Origin: Psococerastis gibbosa
Taxonomy: Eukaryota; Arthropoda; Insecta; Psocodea; Psocidae
Assembly: GCA_963971405.1 (NCBI GenBank)
Contig: OZ020486.1
Coordinates: 1,984,001-2,048,000 of the forward strand
DNA length: 64,000 nt
Direction: 5' to 3'
Shown here: positions 41,901 to 52,037 of the stretch, in pieces
Position numbering within the stretch: the stretch's first letter is position 1
How the letters are laid out: each line of letters begins with the position of its first letter
Program-made: the position numbers and the translations under genes
The notes under the pieces: model-generated
Databases searched by the model: none
Told to the model about the DNA's origin: nothing
What the model saw: only the letters and a program-made list of their open reading frames with translations

Positions 41901-44537
41901 ATTATATAGGTACAATGAGCAGGAATTAATCATTTAGAAAGTTTGACTAGTCGCTATCTTGCTATGCGCCGGACTTGCTTACAAACTGAATAACGTATAA
42001 TAATAATTGTTTCTTTAATGCACTAGGCTCCCCTAGCGGAGTTAGGGCCTTCGGGCCCTTTCTTACACTCAACTTAATTTTTTTTTTTTTTACAATACAA
42101 TACAATACAATATTTATTTATTTCCTTCAATACAATACATTTTTACAATTATTACATTTTTTCATGGTAAGGGCTCTAAGGGATAAGCCCGCGCTGAACC
42201 CTTAATTTATTGAAATTTAAAATAGAAATTATTGAATTAAGAATAAAAACTAACACTACGTGATCTACAACTACTTCTAACTAAACTAAACTAAACTGAC
42301 CCTATAGTAAAATTAAATATAATTAACTAAGTATGCTTATGTTAAACTAATTTATTATAAACGATGATTGATGGCAATGTAATAATTAAGGAAAGTATTT
42401 TATGAATTTAAGGGAATATGTTTAACTTTAAAAGAAAGTTTTACGGTAGGTATATTATTAGGTTTTTATTATTGTTAATATTGTGCTTTAATTTTCCTTC
42501 AGAAATTTAGTAATGGCTGACTTGAATTGGTTGAGTACGGTTATTGATTTTATATGTTCAGGAAGAAAGTTGTAAAGGGCAATAGAAATATAGATAAGGG
42601 AATGCTTATAATGTTCTAAGTTGGGTTTAATGGCTTTGAGGTTGCAACCGGCACCAAGTCTGGTATTAACACCATGTTGTACCAATTCTAAACGCCCATC
42701 TATAGTTCCAAGGCGTTTTAATCTATACAGAAGGAGTTGTTGAGCGTAGAGAAGCGTTAAGGGGTAAACATTGAACTCTCTGTAAAGTGACGCAGCATGG
42801 TAACGGTAGGGTTTGCGAAGAGCAACCCGAATGGCTGTTCTCATTGCTATTTCTAACGGGTACAAGTGGATCTCATATGTACCGCCCCATGCCAGAATAC
42901 TGTATTGAGCTACTGATTGAACAATGGCATAATACACTTGTCTTAGTGTTGATACATCTAGAACGTGTCGAAGGCTACGGAATTTATAAAGAGTTTTTCT
43001 AACGCGCTTAGATGCAACAACTATGTGTTCATGCCATCTCAGATGATTGTCAATAATCACTCCTAGATAACAATAGGTATTTGTTTTCGATATTACGTGA
43101 CAAGTGCAAGTATCCCTAATACAATTATCGTTGGAGTGTAATTTCAGTGATAGGTAATCCGGCGGCTGACCAGTAACTGTTGGTGAGAAGGACATGTACT
43201 TGGTTTTTGCAACATTCAGGGTTAATCGGTTCACTCCAAGCCACGTCTGAACTGAGGACAATAGTTTTTCAGCTTTGCGATACGTTTCTTCCCATGATCT
43301 TCCATTACAGTATAGAACAGTATCATCGGCAAACCCTAAAATTGTGGAATTGTTATCTATTTGAAGCAAATCATTAATAAATATAAGGAATAGTAATGGC
43401 CCAGTTACAGTACCTTGTGGGATTCCAATAGTTACTTTCTTACATGAGCTCATTACTTCATGACATTCACTTATAAGTCGGACTTTTTGCTGTCTGTCTG
43501 CTAAAAAGGATTTCAAAAGTGTTAATATATGGCCTCTAAGTCCCGCTTGGCCTAATTTCTTAAAAAGGATGTCATGACCAGGACCATGACCATGACCATG
43601 AGGGACTAGAGGGCTAGTTAATTATTGTTACAGAGCTGTAGATACAAAAATAGTTGCAATACACAAAAAAGGATAACACTCATTCACACACTCATTCACA
43701 CATGGAGAGCGAAACCACATCAGATATTGGCGAATCTAGTGTATTGTATGTTATATACATTACAAATTATGACGCATAGTACTATATATAGGCTAGATAG
43801 TATGAGTACGACATTGTCGCCAGCTTCCTTTCGGGGCTAGATGTTTCCACTATACACACCGGCAAGGCATTGATCGAGTCTCGAAGGAGCGGTCTTTTTA
43901 ATTGTTTATTTTCACATGTAATGTCCTGAAGAGGTTGCATCTTTAACCAATGTTAATTTAATGATAAATTGAATGGATCGAGTCCAATACATTAGACCTG
44001 TACGTAAGGCGGCTCATCTCATCATTAGGTAGCAAGGGACAGCCTTTGGTAGAATATTAGGTTCTCGTAAGGGTAGACCTATTCGCCTTACGAACCGCTT
44101 CTCGTGTTGTAAAAAAGAATTAAAAACCTGACATTTTTTACCAAAAACAATCTTACTCCACTAAAAGCAATTACATAACCCCCTATGTCAACTAAACGGC
44201 TAGAAATCTGTATTATCACAGGTACAGTATATTGTTGCAGATGTGATTGAAATCTATATGCAAAATATCAGCAATTTCTTATTTTTTCCAGGCAATGAAA
44301 ATGGAAATCATACCTGAAATGTTCCGGATTGGATTTCTGTCTTGGGAAGGCCGCAAATGTATCGGCGCCTTCCAAACAAGGTACTGTAGCTATGACGCCC
44401 CCCAGACTGAGCCCCTGACCAGCACGGCGCCACCACCCGCCACTTCCCCTGCCACCGCGCCACCACCCGCCACTTCCTCTACCACCACCACCAGCACACA
44501 GGAAGAACAAGCCACCACACCCTCCAAGAACAAGTAG
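32941..44537 (+). CDS. Secreted Kazal / lipid-binding-like / mucin-tailed protein with alternative last exons
   Basis: Common exons: 32941-33043, 34820-34930, 35677-35835, 37059-37130, 38377-38635, 39020-39275 (960 nt, 320 codons, all phases agree). They join either terminal exon A (40049-40492; total 467 residues) or B (44292-44537; 401 residues). Residues 1-23 are a signal peptide cut after Ala-Asn-Ala. Residues 35-91 hold a Kazal core (Cys-x7-Cys-Gly-Ser-Asp-Gly, x10 to Cys). Residues 80-140 hold a second, Kazal-like core (Val-Cys-Ala-Ser-Asn-Asn, Tyr-Cys-Ala-Leu-Lys-Cys). Residues 149-350 form a cysteine-poor segment with the length and amphipathic pattern of BPI/group-7-allergen-like lipid-binding folds; this is a weak inference. 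Three Asn-x-Thr sites fit secretion. Kazal modules usually inhibit serine proteases, so an extracellular inhibitor or immune-type role is possible. No named orthologue recognised. Confidence 0.8.
33363..34184 (+). mobile_element. Candidate Helentron-type element (HINE), full length
   Basis: 822 bp in intron 1 of the Kazal-type gene. 5' TTGCTTTCCAATTTATACG, subterminal ATAAATTGGAAAGCA, a CGAGTAAACTTG hairpin, end GGACCGGTTCTT. Same order of blocks as the 25341 copy. Confidence 0.72.
34350..34650 (+). mobile_element. LINE C-terminal fragment
   Basis: Reads Arg-Arg-Ala-Lys-Trp-Met-Gly-His, Asp-Asp-Ile-Lys-Lys-Asn-Leu-Gly (shifted frame), Trp-Arg-Arg-Arg-Leu-Lys-His, the same tail type as 5780-6235 and 56240-56340. 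Frame broken several times. Confidence 0.5.
35094..35345. repeat. Partial member of the CCCGGTACACACGG TIR family
   Basis: TAGGCCCGATACACACAGGC at the left and internal AGCTGGTATGAAGACGACGC resemble the elements at 37843 and 61037. The right end is not recognised. Confidence 0.45.
35446..35554. mobile_element. Foldback element, 22-bp inverted ends
   Basis: CAGTAGAATCCGGGATGATA is inverted at the far end as TATCATCCTGGATTCTACTG. The interior has GAAAGCGTCC and AAACGTTTCG, also present near 11325. Non-coding; lies in intron 2 of the Kazal-type gene. Confidence 0.75.
35836..37058 (+). other. Kazal-type gene intron 3
   Basis: No exon recognised. GACCGGTTTCGACC near 36499 resembles a motif common in arthropod retroelement tails; GTCAGCCGGGGGTAAAAACC near 36568 forms a local inverted repeat. 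A TA-rich tract precedes exon 4. Confidence 0.5.
37843..38040. mobile_element. TIR element, CCCGGTACACACGG family
   Basis: Inverted arms of about 65 bp: AGGCCCGGTACACACGGACT and, at the other end, AGTCCGCGTGTACCGGGTCT; inner arms include CACGTCTTTTCCATTGTAG. A sister element lies at 61037-61320. hAT-like in look, but target duplications are not clear. Confidence 0.8.
38131..38200 (+). repeat. SINE family C tail fragment
   Basis: ACATCCCAAATAGAGCAGTG followed by GATAAGAGAGAGG matches the tail of the copy at 51174 (GCCCAAATAGAGCCGTAGTC). Confidence 0.45.
38243..38300 (+). pseudogene. Shadow of Kazal-type gene exon 5
   Basis: GACTGATTCAGCAGGCCATG and GACAACGTGCGCAATA match the exon's AACTGATCCAGAGAGCCATG and GACAACGTAGTCAATA. 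It lies about 75 bp before the exon, same strand. Confidence 0.75.
38815..39000 (+). mobile_element. HINE internal fragment (decayed)
   Basis: TCAGCCAAACTAGTCG, TTCGTCATGTAGGTTAACAA and GGACAACTTCATTTTTTAG follow the order of the HINE 5' third. Both ends are missing. Confidence 0.45.
39575..39630 (+). pseudogene. Shadow of Kazal-type gene exon 6
   Basis: GATGCAGCTGCAGAATTC and TTTGAAGATGAATTTTATGG match the exon's AATGCAGTTGCAGAATTC and TTTGAAAGAGAAGATGTTTT, about 300 bp past the donor. A weaker echo lies near 39390. Confidence 0.7.
40049..40492 (+). CDS. Alternative terminal exon A (long Thr/Pro/Arg mucin-like tail)
   Basis: Starts in phase 0 after a TTCAAAG acceptor. The first 35 codons encode Ile-Gly-Phe-Leu-Ser-Trp-Ala-Gly and Cys-Ile-Gly-Ala-Phe-Gln-Thr-Arg-Phe-Cys, completing the globular domain. 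An acidic patch and imperfect repeats of Thr-Thr-Arg-Ala-Pro-Arg follow, then a Thr/Glu-rich end. Dense Thr/Pro suggests O-glycosylation. Its acceptor is pyrimidine-poor compared with that of exon B. Confidence 0.78.
   Translation, partial: AIKLEIEPEMLRIGFLSWAGPKCIGAFQTRFCSYDDESEEESSTTTEEITTQRRETTQAPTKPTRAPRTTRPPRTTRAPPRTTRAPRTTRAPRPKPSTQPPKTISTTEQLTTVGPETTHEEEEATEVVTAGAVTESEEVTTQAAKAE
41320..41400 (-). repeat. SINE family C tail fragment
   Basis: On the minus strand: ACCCCAAATAGACCAGTGGT and CAAGAGAGAGAG, the conserved tail of family C. Confidence 0.45.
41500..41690. repeat. Dispersed repeat F, copy 2
   Basis: AAATGAACAATTTAACAGAC and CTTAATAGCTTGAATTTGAC match 18160-18440. Confidence 0.5.
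42025..42085 (-). repeat. SINE family A fragment
   Basis: On the minus strand: GTTGAGTGTAAGAAAGG, CTAACTCCGCTAGGGGAGCC, the 3' body of family A. It abuts the LINE tail. Confidence 0.5.
42091..43580 (-). mobile_element. LINE retrotransposon, 5'-truncated, RT second half and 3' end
   Basis: One open frame from about 43574 to 42488 covers the RT from just after motif A: His-Asp-Ile-Leu-Phe-Lys-Lys-Leu, Gly-Ile-Pro-Gln-Gly-Thr, Phe-Ala-Asp-Asp-Thr-Val (catalytic motif C), Tyr-Leu-Gly-Val, then a Jockey/R1-type thumb and tail ending Phe-Leu-Lys-Glu-Asn. A 400-bp 3' UTR ends with a (TATTG)n-type tail at 42091-42115. The motif A aspartate region is replaced by a GGTCAT-rich stretch at the truncation point. 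The long intact frame implies a young insertion. It separates the alternative exons A and B. Confidence 0.9.
43581..44291 (+). other. Interval before exon B
   Basis: AT-rich intron sequence. I see no gene or named repeat. Confidence 0.5.
44292..44537 (+). CDS. Alternative terminal exon B (short Pro/Ala/Thr tail)
   Basis: Same phase and a strong TTTTTTCCAG acceptor. The first 35 codons closely match exon A (Ile-Gly-Phe-Leu-Ser-Trp-Glu-Gly, Cys-Ile-Gly-Ala-Phe-Gln-Thr-Arg-Tyr-Cys). The tail differs: repeats of Ala-Pro-Pro-Pro-Ala-Thr-Ser and a Thr run. An AATAAA lies about 210 nt after the stop. A and B are homologous and mutually exclusive last exons by phase; tail choice would change charge and glycosylation. 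Confidence 0.8.
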   Translation, partial: AMKMEIIPEMFRIGFLSWEGRKCIGAFQTRYCSYDAPQTEPLTSTAPPPATSPATAPPPATSSTTTTSTQEEQATTPSKNK

Positions 44538-44749
44538 CTACATGCCTACCACCCGGACGCGACCCTAACACTTCTTCTCATAACCTGCCTATCTGCGATA
44601 ATTCCGCTACACCAGGTATACATCGTGAGTTCGCTTAAGAGTGGCCGACGAAATGAACTGTAATGGGCAGTTAAAAACCTCCTTGCTTTTCATTCTATTT
44701 ACTGACGTCACAGTTTTATTTGTTCCATTTCACAAAATAGCTAGTCAAA

Positions 44750-44755
44750 AATAAA
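44750..44755 (+). terminator. Poly(A) signal for exon B transcripts
   Basis: Canonical AATAAA about 210 nt after the exon B stop. No canonical AATAAA was noticed in the 600 nt after exon A; only an AATATAAA-like variant near 41068. Confidence 0.55.
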
Positions 44756-44837
44756 ATTTTTTTCCAGTTGACTTAATAAATACACGCACATACAGTATTG
44801 AAGTATTATTCTATTGGATTCCGCCAACACACAGTGG

Positions 44838-45762
44838 CAGTGCCGGATTAACCACTGGGGGGGCCGGGGGCACAAGATATGGGGGGCCGTGGGTGCAAAC
44901 CAGAGGCGGACGAGGCGGTCCCAGACCTCATAAAAGGGTGAGGCACTTGTCAGTGGCGTAACGATAGGTTTTCGAAGGTGTATAATTCGGCGCCTCTCCA
45001 CCCATTTTCATAAAAGTAGCTCAGGAGACAGAGGGCTGAAATAGTGGGTTTTCCATATTTTGAGAGCAATAAGGCTTACACTTTACAATGAATCGATATA
45101 ATTATGGACATGGGGAGCCCGGGGGGCTCCCCCCGGGGAAATTGTTTGAAAAATAAGGCTGAAATATTGAGGTTTTACACATTTTGAAAGCAATAAATTT
45201 AAGTTTTATATATTATAGGGAATTAATATAATTGTGAACTAGTGGGGCCCGGAGGTCTCCTTCGGGTAAAAGTTTTTGAAAAATAGGTCTGAAATATTGG
45301 GATTCTACGCATTTTGAGAGGAACAAGGTGCTGTATAAATTACAAGCAATTAATATAATTGGGTACAAGTGGGCCTGGGGTCTCCCCCGGGGAAAAATGT
45401 TTGAAAATAGGGCTGAAATAGTCTGGTTTTACGCATTTTGAGTGCAGTAACACTTAGGTTTTAGAGGCAAAGAATATAACTGCTTCCAAAGAAGGGAGGG
45501 GCAATAGCAGATCGCTTCGTCAGCCTCTGGTGCTACGGCCTCTATAATTCATAAACCTACCTACCAGCATTGCAGCAGCAGCAAAAAAAAAAAAAACAAA
45601 AAAAAACACTATTTCCCGCCAATTTCAAAACTTTTAATTTCTAATTTTTTTATATTTTTTTCTAAAAATATCTCATTCTGGGGGGGGGGGGGCCGGAACT
45701 TTAGGCATTTCTGGGGGGCCGGGGGCCTGTGCCCCAAGTGCCCATAGGTTAATCCGGCACTG
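44838..45762. mobile_element. hAT-like composite element with internal satellite
   Basis: CAGTGCCGGATTAACC at the left is inverted at the right (GGTTAATCCGGCACTG). Flanks CACAGTGG and CATGGTGG match at 6 of 8 positions, fitting an old 8-bp target duplication. It contains a tandem array (45030-45480) and long G runs, and no transposase. Confidence 0.75.
45030..45480. repeat. Tandem array, about 125-bp unit, 3.5 copies
   Basis: Each unit repeats GGCTGAAATA, TTTTACGCATTTTGAGAG, AATTAATATAATTG, GGGGCCCGGGGTCTCCCCCG and GAAAAATGTTTGAAAA in order. Units begin near 45035, 45160, 45287 and 45410. Divergence between units suggests an old array. Confidence 0.85.
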
Positions 45763-46833
45763 CATGGTGGGAGTGATCCAAGGTACCTAAATCTGTCAGA
45801 AACCAAAACACTTGCTGGTCTGATGGAGTTGTATTGGCAATGGTGTGTACCTATGCCATAACTACTTGTATATATTAAATAAGGACTGCACCTGCAGCTG
45901 CACTTGACCTAAAGAAAGCGTAACCTGATATTACCTAGCTAGATCCAAGGATTTGAAGAGCAAGTAGACTAGGTACTAATGGACAGCTAGGGATCCTGCA
46001 TGAGTCGTAAGCAACGTTTCTGACTGGATTCTCCAGTAGCGAAAAAATAATTAATCTAACAAAATTAAAAAATTAGGTATACAGCTCAAGTGGTAAAATA
46101 ATACAAATTGTCGAGATTCTTAGAATTAATTTAATTCAGTTAGGTACTTGATTTTAAATATATATAGATAATTAAATTTACAATGCAAAATATGAACTTG
46201 AAACATGAAAATCGCATGCACAGTACAATAGGTTCACAAGTTTACAACTTCCCGTACAAAAACATGTAGAAATACTTATCGAGGATGACGTCATTCCCGA
46301 TAACTTGTATTTCAGAAAATCCGTTTTTAATTAGTATAGCCAAGTTGTTGGAATCAATCAATAATACAAGGTTAGGTACAAGAACGGGTCAGAGTACCCC
46401 AATGTGCATCCATTTCTAATCGGCAAATGAAATAACTCCGAAATATGGGGAAATTGGTTTCGTTTATTTATTTGTTTATCTATATTTTACTCATTGTTAA
46501 AAGTAACTTTGTATAGTTTTACTTAATACTATACAAAGTTAATTTTAACAATGAGTGGCAGCAAGTTTTACAAAGTTACTAAGGAGATGTTTATCTATTT
46601 TTTAAACAAACCAAATACGTATTGTATAATTGATACAATACTAAACACAAACACAAAATAAATAATACCAACATGTCCATAAAGGCGAAGAGACACATCC
46701 GATGAGGTCCACTGATGGCGCGTTCCCCTTATTTATTTAATTATTTGATGTGAAGTAGTGATTTTAATTAATATTAATTATTGTAACTAACACATATTTC
46801 AAGTATATCAGCCAAGTAAAAAAAAAAAAAAAA
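45763..46833. other. Intergenic spacer
   Basis: No gene recognised. Contains the foldback at 46489-46556 and an A-run abutting the HINE piece. Confidence 0.5.
46489..46556. repeat. Foldback of about 29-bp arms
   Basis: ACTCATTGTTAAAAGTAACT and TTGTATAGT are inverted after a short AT loop as ACTATACAAAGTTAATTTTA and ACAATGAGT. One or two mismatches. No target duplication identified. Confidence 0.85.
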
Positions 46834-47085
46834 ATGGTCCCGAGGTATGATTTTTGTGAACCTACATGCCGAATTTTATCAAAATCGAACGAGTAGTTTG
46901 CCCGGAAATCGACGCACAGACAGACAGACAGAGCGACAGAGCGACAGACAGACAGACAGACATTTCGTAAAAAACACTTTTTTGGGTTCCTGGTACCTCA
47001 AAACGTGTAAATCTGTTGAAATCTCGGAATCAAAAATTTGGACCGTCACAAGCTTTCCGTATAGTAAGTATAAATTGGAAAGCAA
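46834..47085 (-). mobile_element. HINE 5' third, truncated
   Basis: On the minus strand it begins TTGCTTTCCAATTTATAC, runs through the GTCTGT tract and stops at CGGGACCATT next to a poly(A) run. Only the 5' part remains. Confidence 0.65.
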
Positions 47086-50000
47086 AAATATATATATTAA
47101 GAAGCAAATAACGGTGGTCAGACTGCAAGAACACAATAAAACACTCTTTCTGCAGCCTAACGATGGTTCAGTGCCGAAACCGGTTACCTTTTAATAATTT
47201 CTATTGTAATAAGCCTACTTGAAATATCACAAGGTTGTGTTACATTCTTTTAATTTACTGTGACGAAGGATCAAAAAGTGGAAGTTAGAAAGTGTAGTGA
47301 AAATGTGAGATACAAAAAAATTTCAATCATGTTTACATTACTGAACTCACAATTTTATTGTTACTACTCGGTACAAAACTAAGATATTAAAAAAAAATTA
47401 GAATAGTTTGTCTCTTATGAAAAATAAGATTTTCGGAGTCTTATGTGATTTGCCCTGCAATTAAGGTATATGGATGTAGCTTAGCTTCTTCAAAAATGGT
47501 TTGACATTGTGTTTTCTGCCTCAAGTAATTATATAATAAATATATATAAATATAATAATATAAAATAATATATAATAAATGTAAACCTAATTTAATTGGT
47601 TCATTATAAGATCTGGAGACCACAACACGAAATTAATGTAAATTTATTACCATAAGTATGCCAGTATAGGAAAATTATCATTCAGTTGAAAGGCCAAATT
47701 AATATATTACGGGAAGTGAACTCTTGAAATTGGTATAGTGAATAAAGTTGAAACATTATAAAAGTCTCAAGTTCATAACTAAGACCATCTAGCTACTTAT
47801 GTGTGTCCCTTTTGAGTAATATAGAAAACTACGTCTTACAGTTCGTATGAGATGACGCTTAAATGCATAAGCTTACTATAAGAGAAAATTCCCTGGTTTT
47901 TGTCTCCAAGAGTGACCAAACTTACTTAGGCTACTTACTGCAACTTCGGTGGAGAAATTATTTATCTATTTATCTGTGTATAGCTGCCTCTCTTTGTACA
48001 CAAAGTATTCAGTTATCATAACTGCACCCTACACAGATCAAACACAGCTATATACAGTATAAACACATATACAAAAAGTGCTACATTTTTCAATTTGCAA
48101 ATAATCACCCAAATTAAAAGTTTAAATCCTGTCTCAGGTGACTGCGCATGACAGAGATAGTTCCCATATGTTACCTATGGGTTTAAAAAAGTGACACCGA
48201 TGGCCAAGTTATGGTATTCAGACTATAGTCAGGAAATTGGGTTTAAATGTTACCAATAGGGTATAAAATACACATCTAGTTCGTTGTGTTGTTAGTCGTA
48301 CAATTCTCAATTTGCAAATTATGATAACTAAGGTGGATATTTCAAAACTTTTCTTAAAAAGCAAAAGAATAGCCGGCTCGAGTCAATTTGACGAAATTAT
48401 TCAATTCCTGTATGAAGACATGAAAAGCATGAAAAATTCACGAAAAATAATATAATGTAGATCGCCGTAAATTTACAATTTTCACTTGAAATAGCAAAAT
48501 AGTAAATTAGTCACGTAAATAGTCTGCTTTTTGAGATAGCTTGAATTTTTATTAAATTTTTCATCGGACCGTTTTTATACCTAATCTTTTATGTTAGTGT
48601 GGAACGACTAATTTAATAATTTTGTCAAATTAACTGGGCTATTTTTTTCAAAAAAATTTAAAATCTCTGCCTTTACGGCTGCGTTTCTTAATAAAAAAAA
48701 TTGAGTTTTTCGGAAAATATATAAGAAAAGCCTTTAGACCTAGGCTACTGTACTATCAAGTACGAATATTACCCGTTAGCCTAAATGCCAAGTATCAAGT
48801 ACAGTATACAGTTTATTCTAGATTTTTAGAAATAATTACAATACATTGAGTGAGTAAATTTCCCACCGGTGAGCGGACTAACTGTCTGGTAAGGCCGGCC
48901 CTACACATAGCAAGTGGAATGTTTTGCCGACCTGCAGAACCATACCAGACTCGTTCAGACTAGTCCAGACTCGGTGCTCCTACATTGCAGCTAGTCTCCC
49001 GCCAAAAGGGGGCAAAATGGACGAGGCATTAATTGATTTAATGAGTTCAATGAAGACCACCGTCAAAGTGAAGTCACCCTGATAAATTCAAAACATATCA
49101 AATCGCTCACGCACTACATCAATAAGTAGACCATTGTTTATTACTATGGAAACCACGAAAATGTAATTAATGTAAGAAGTAGAATTCATTAATCAAGCAC
49201 GCCAACACAGCACAGAGCTTTCCGGCAACTGCAAGAAATAATTTCTGCCAGACCAGTTCAGACCTGATTGTTTTCTTCAGACCGTCTGGTCTGACAGAAA
49301 TTTTTTATGGCGGAAGTGGAGTCGGCGCTTGCGCAAAAATTATAAAAATATTCTAGTGTACTCTTATAGCGCAATATATATATATATATATGTTATCCAA
49401 TTATAAGGGAAACACAGAAAACGCCCCCCCCCCCCGCGAAGTGGTCTGGTGAGAAATTTAGCTTCCAATGTACCATTACCATACCATTCGGCCTACCATT
49501 GCGACAAATATACAGTTTTAACGTTCGGCTGTGCCTGTCAGGCTCGAGCTTGTAAAAATGTGATAGGCCTAATACTGTAGAAGGCTTCATAAAAATACCT
49601 CTGGTAGCAGCTTACTTCCTAGGCATAAAAAAAACGGTATCAATGCAATTATGTATGTAGATTAGTGAAATTAATAAATCATTTAAATATGCTTTCACCT
49701 TGCCTTAATTGAAATAGCCTAAATCTCACCTGTCAAAGGTATAAGATGTCACAGCATGTGAGATTTATTTATTGGCTATAGTATTTTTACGAACCATTCT
49801 GAGCCGCCTCATTTATTACAATTTTTTAAGACGTCCCATGCTTTATGCTTTATCAGATAATTTCGCGCCCGAAAGGCATACCCCAATCAAGATTTGAGTT
49901 GTTACAAAATCGCCGTAGGTGCACAATGCATCGCTCATCATCTACATCTTTTGCTTCTATGTTTAATCATAATAGTAGGGAGATTAAATGGGTTGTTTTG

Positions 50001-50090
50001 GTAAACGCTACAAATATACTGATTTCTCATTAATTTATATAAAACTTAAGATATTATTATTATCATATTATATATATATATTATATTATT
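47086..50090. other. Intergenic spacer, AT-rich
   Basis: No gene recognised. GCCGAAACCGGTTACC near 47173 is a motif common in arthropod retroelement ends. Around 48890-49320 a patch with repeated CCAGACTCG/CAGACC motifs may be a non-autonomous element, but no ends could be set. (TA)n at 49376-49391; C run at 49424-49434. Confidence 0.5.
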
Positions 50091-50628
50091 CCTCCAAAAT
50101 GGCTCCATAGTTTTCTTTTAAATTCACATATATTGTAGTCGTTTTTAATGTTGACAAAATGCGGGGGGTCGCTTGCCCCTTGATAGTTTGCTTCTGGGGG
50201 TAAAAAAATAAAAATAACTAAATTTTAATGAAAAATGACTAAAAAATAATTTTTCTGTGAAACCTTTCGAACGATGATTTCTACCTTCAGGTATATTTTA
50301 GGTGTTAAATTGAGTAATGAAACCGGACAGGTTGCTTTCCCAAAAAATTATTTTATTTTGTGCAAAAAAAATGTTTTTGAAAAAAATGATGGAAAATTCA
50401 CGGTCAAATGCATTGCGTGCCCTGCCATAATTGCTGTGTGGTAATTTGTTGGTCTGACCTATCTAGAATTTACCTCACCTCTAGTGACGTCAGGTGGACA
50501 ACTCCCCCCCCCCCCGCCCCCCGAGATGCCCAAAATTGAACTATAGGAAAATTATTTACCATGAAATTACTCATTTTCTCTAGCTACTACTTGATAAATT
50601 GGAAAGCATGTTCGAGTAAGCTCGGATT
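50091..50628 (+). mobile_element. HINE 3' two-thirds, 5'-truncated
   Basis: Starts inside the element at CCTCCAAAATGGCTCC and keeps the 3' side: GGTTGCTTTCCCAAAAAATT, C runs, ATAAATTGGAAAGCATG, hairpin CGAGTAAGCTCG. It ends a few bases short of the usual terminus. Confidence 0.65.
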
Positions 50629-51173
50629 TTAAGACAGGCTTACCATACTTTAGGTTTTCTAAACATTTGGGTTGGCTCCAAATATGACGACCCTGCCAGA
50701 CAATTTCTACATAATGATCATAAACCCACCGATACAGAAAACTATACAATTAGGCCTACAGTAGGCGTAGATACACAAGAGTACAGTATACGTATGAGAC
50801 TATTGAAGGCAGCCATTACCGGAAACAAGAGGCATCTACGGTGATACAACTACAGTATTTTTACCACTACAACGTACAGTATGTAACAACATTTTGTTTA
50901 CATAGGCTAACTACGATCTACAAATTAGTTAAAGCTTACCCAGCAGCTCCATCTTTAGTCGATGTTTATAATTTATCGTTAAAATATATTTACAAAAGTA
51001 CGGACACACAATTTATTACACATACAGTACATAGTATAAAATATAATAATTTTGTCCGAAACGTGAGTAAACAAAAGTTTTATTAAAATAAAAGAAGACG
51101 CGAGTGGATGTTGGTGTTAAGTGATCAAGTTTTATTTTACAGCTCATTGTCGAAATGAAGGTCAATAAGAAAT

Positions 51174-51385
51174 GGTCAGGAATAGTCCAGTTGACAGGGA
51201 ACTGGACTATGAAACGGAAGGCCGGGGTTCAAGGCTTGAGATAAAAGGACAATTTTTCCGCTTTGGCTGGGTCGACCTAACCGTTATGGGTCCCTTACCC
51301 CTTTACCAGTAAAGGAAAAATGCGGCTGCTGGGCATGTTGCAGACTGCAAATGCCCAAATAGAGCCGTAGTCAAGAGAGATGTCC
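51174..51385 (+). repeat. SINE-like repeat (family C), longest copy
   Basis: GGTCAGGAATAGTCCAGTTG, GAACTGGACTATGAAACGGA, a GGGGTTCAAGGC box-B-like motif, then the GGGCATGTTGCAGACTGC and CCCAAATAGAGCCGTAG tail. Confidence 0.55.
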
Positions 51386-51946
51386 TCTAGCAGTCCTTAT
51401 ACGATATCTATCAAATCATTCGGTTGTCATGAGACTCTTAAAGAGACCCTTTCCGATGGTACTATGATAAGTGTGAAGCAAAATTGAAGCCACATAGGCC
51501 CCATATTCAGAGTCAATGAAAGTGCAATACTACAGCAGTTGCAATATATGTAGCAATAAAGCAAACTTCGTTTTAAAAGTGCGAACTAACACCTTCTTCC
51601 ACTCATGTCTACAATTATAACATGGATAGGAGTGCAAACAAGACTTAATTTCTTGCGTCGTTCCCCTAGAAAATCGTTGGTCCAATAGTAATATCAATGA
51701 CAGTCTGTTTTACTTCGTAAATAGGCTGTATGTAATAAAATATTATACCGAAGAGTTAGATTGAAAAAAAAGTTGATTAGGAATATACACTCCATGCCAT
51801 TAGACACATCTAACTGATCTAACAATTATTCATCTGATTATAATGGAGGGGAGTGGAGGCATCGATACCACATGTTGCTGCCAATCAGCCAGCCGTCTGT
51901 AATCTGTTGTAGGCTGTTTATCAGTAGGCTACTTTAGCGTAACTTT

Positions 51947-52037
51947 TTGCTTTCCTATTTATTATACGGTAGGATAAGGAAAGCTTTGTGACGGTCAAAA
52001 TTTACGATTTTAGAGCATTAACACGTTTTGAGACTAC
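51947..52037 (+). mobile_element. HINE 5' tip
   Basis: TTGCTTTCCTATTTATTATACG, GATAAGGAAAGCTTTGTGAC and GGTCAAAATTTACGATTTT, then unrelated sequence. A truncated or aborted copy. Confidence 0.6.

Larger units (their letters stand above)
40493..42024 (+). other. Interval after exon A
   Basis: The exon A 3' UTR probably lies at its start. It also contains a reversed SINE C tail (41320-41400) and repeat F copy 2 (41500-41690). No other gene is supported. Confidence 0.55.

Noticed and set aside
48888-49320. Possible TIR element with repeated CAGACC motifs
   Set aside because: No matching terminal inverted repeats or target duplications could be found.
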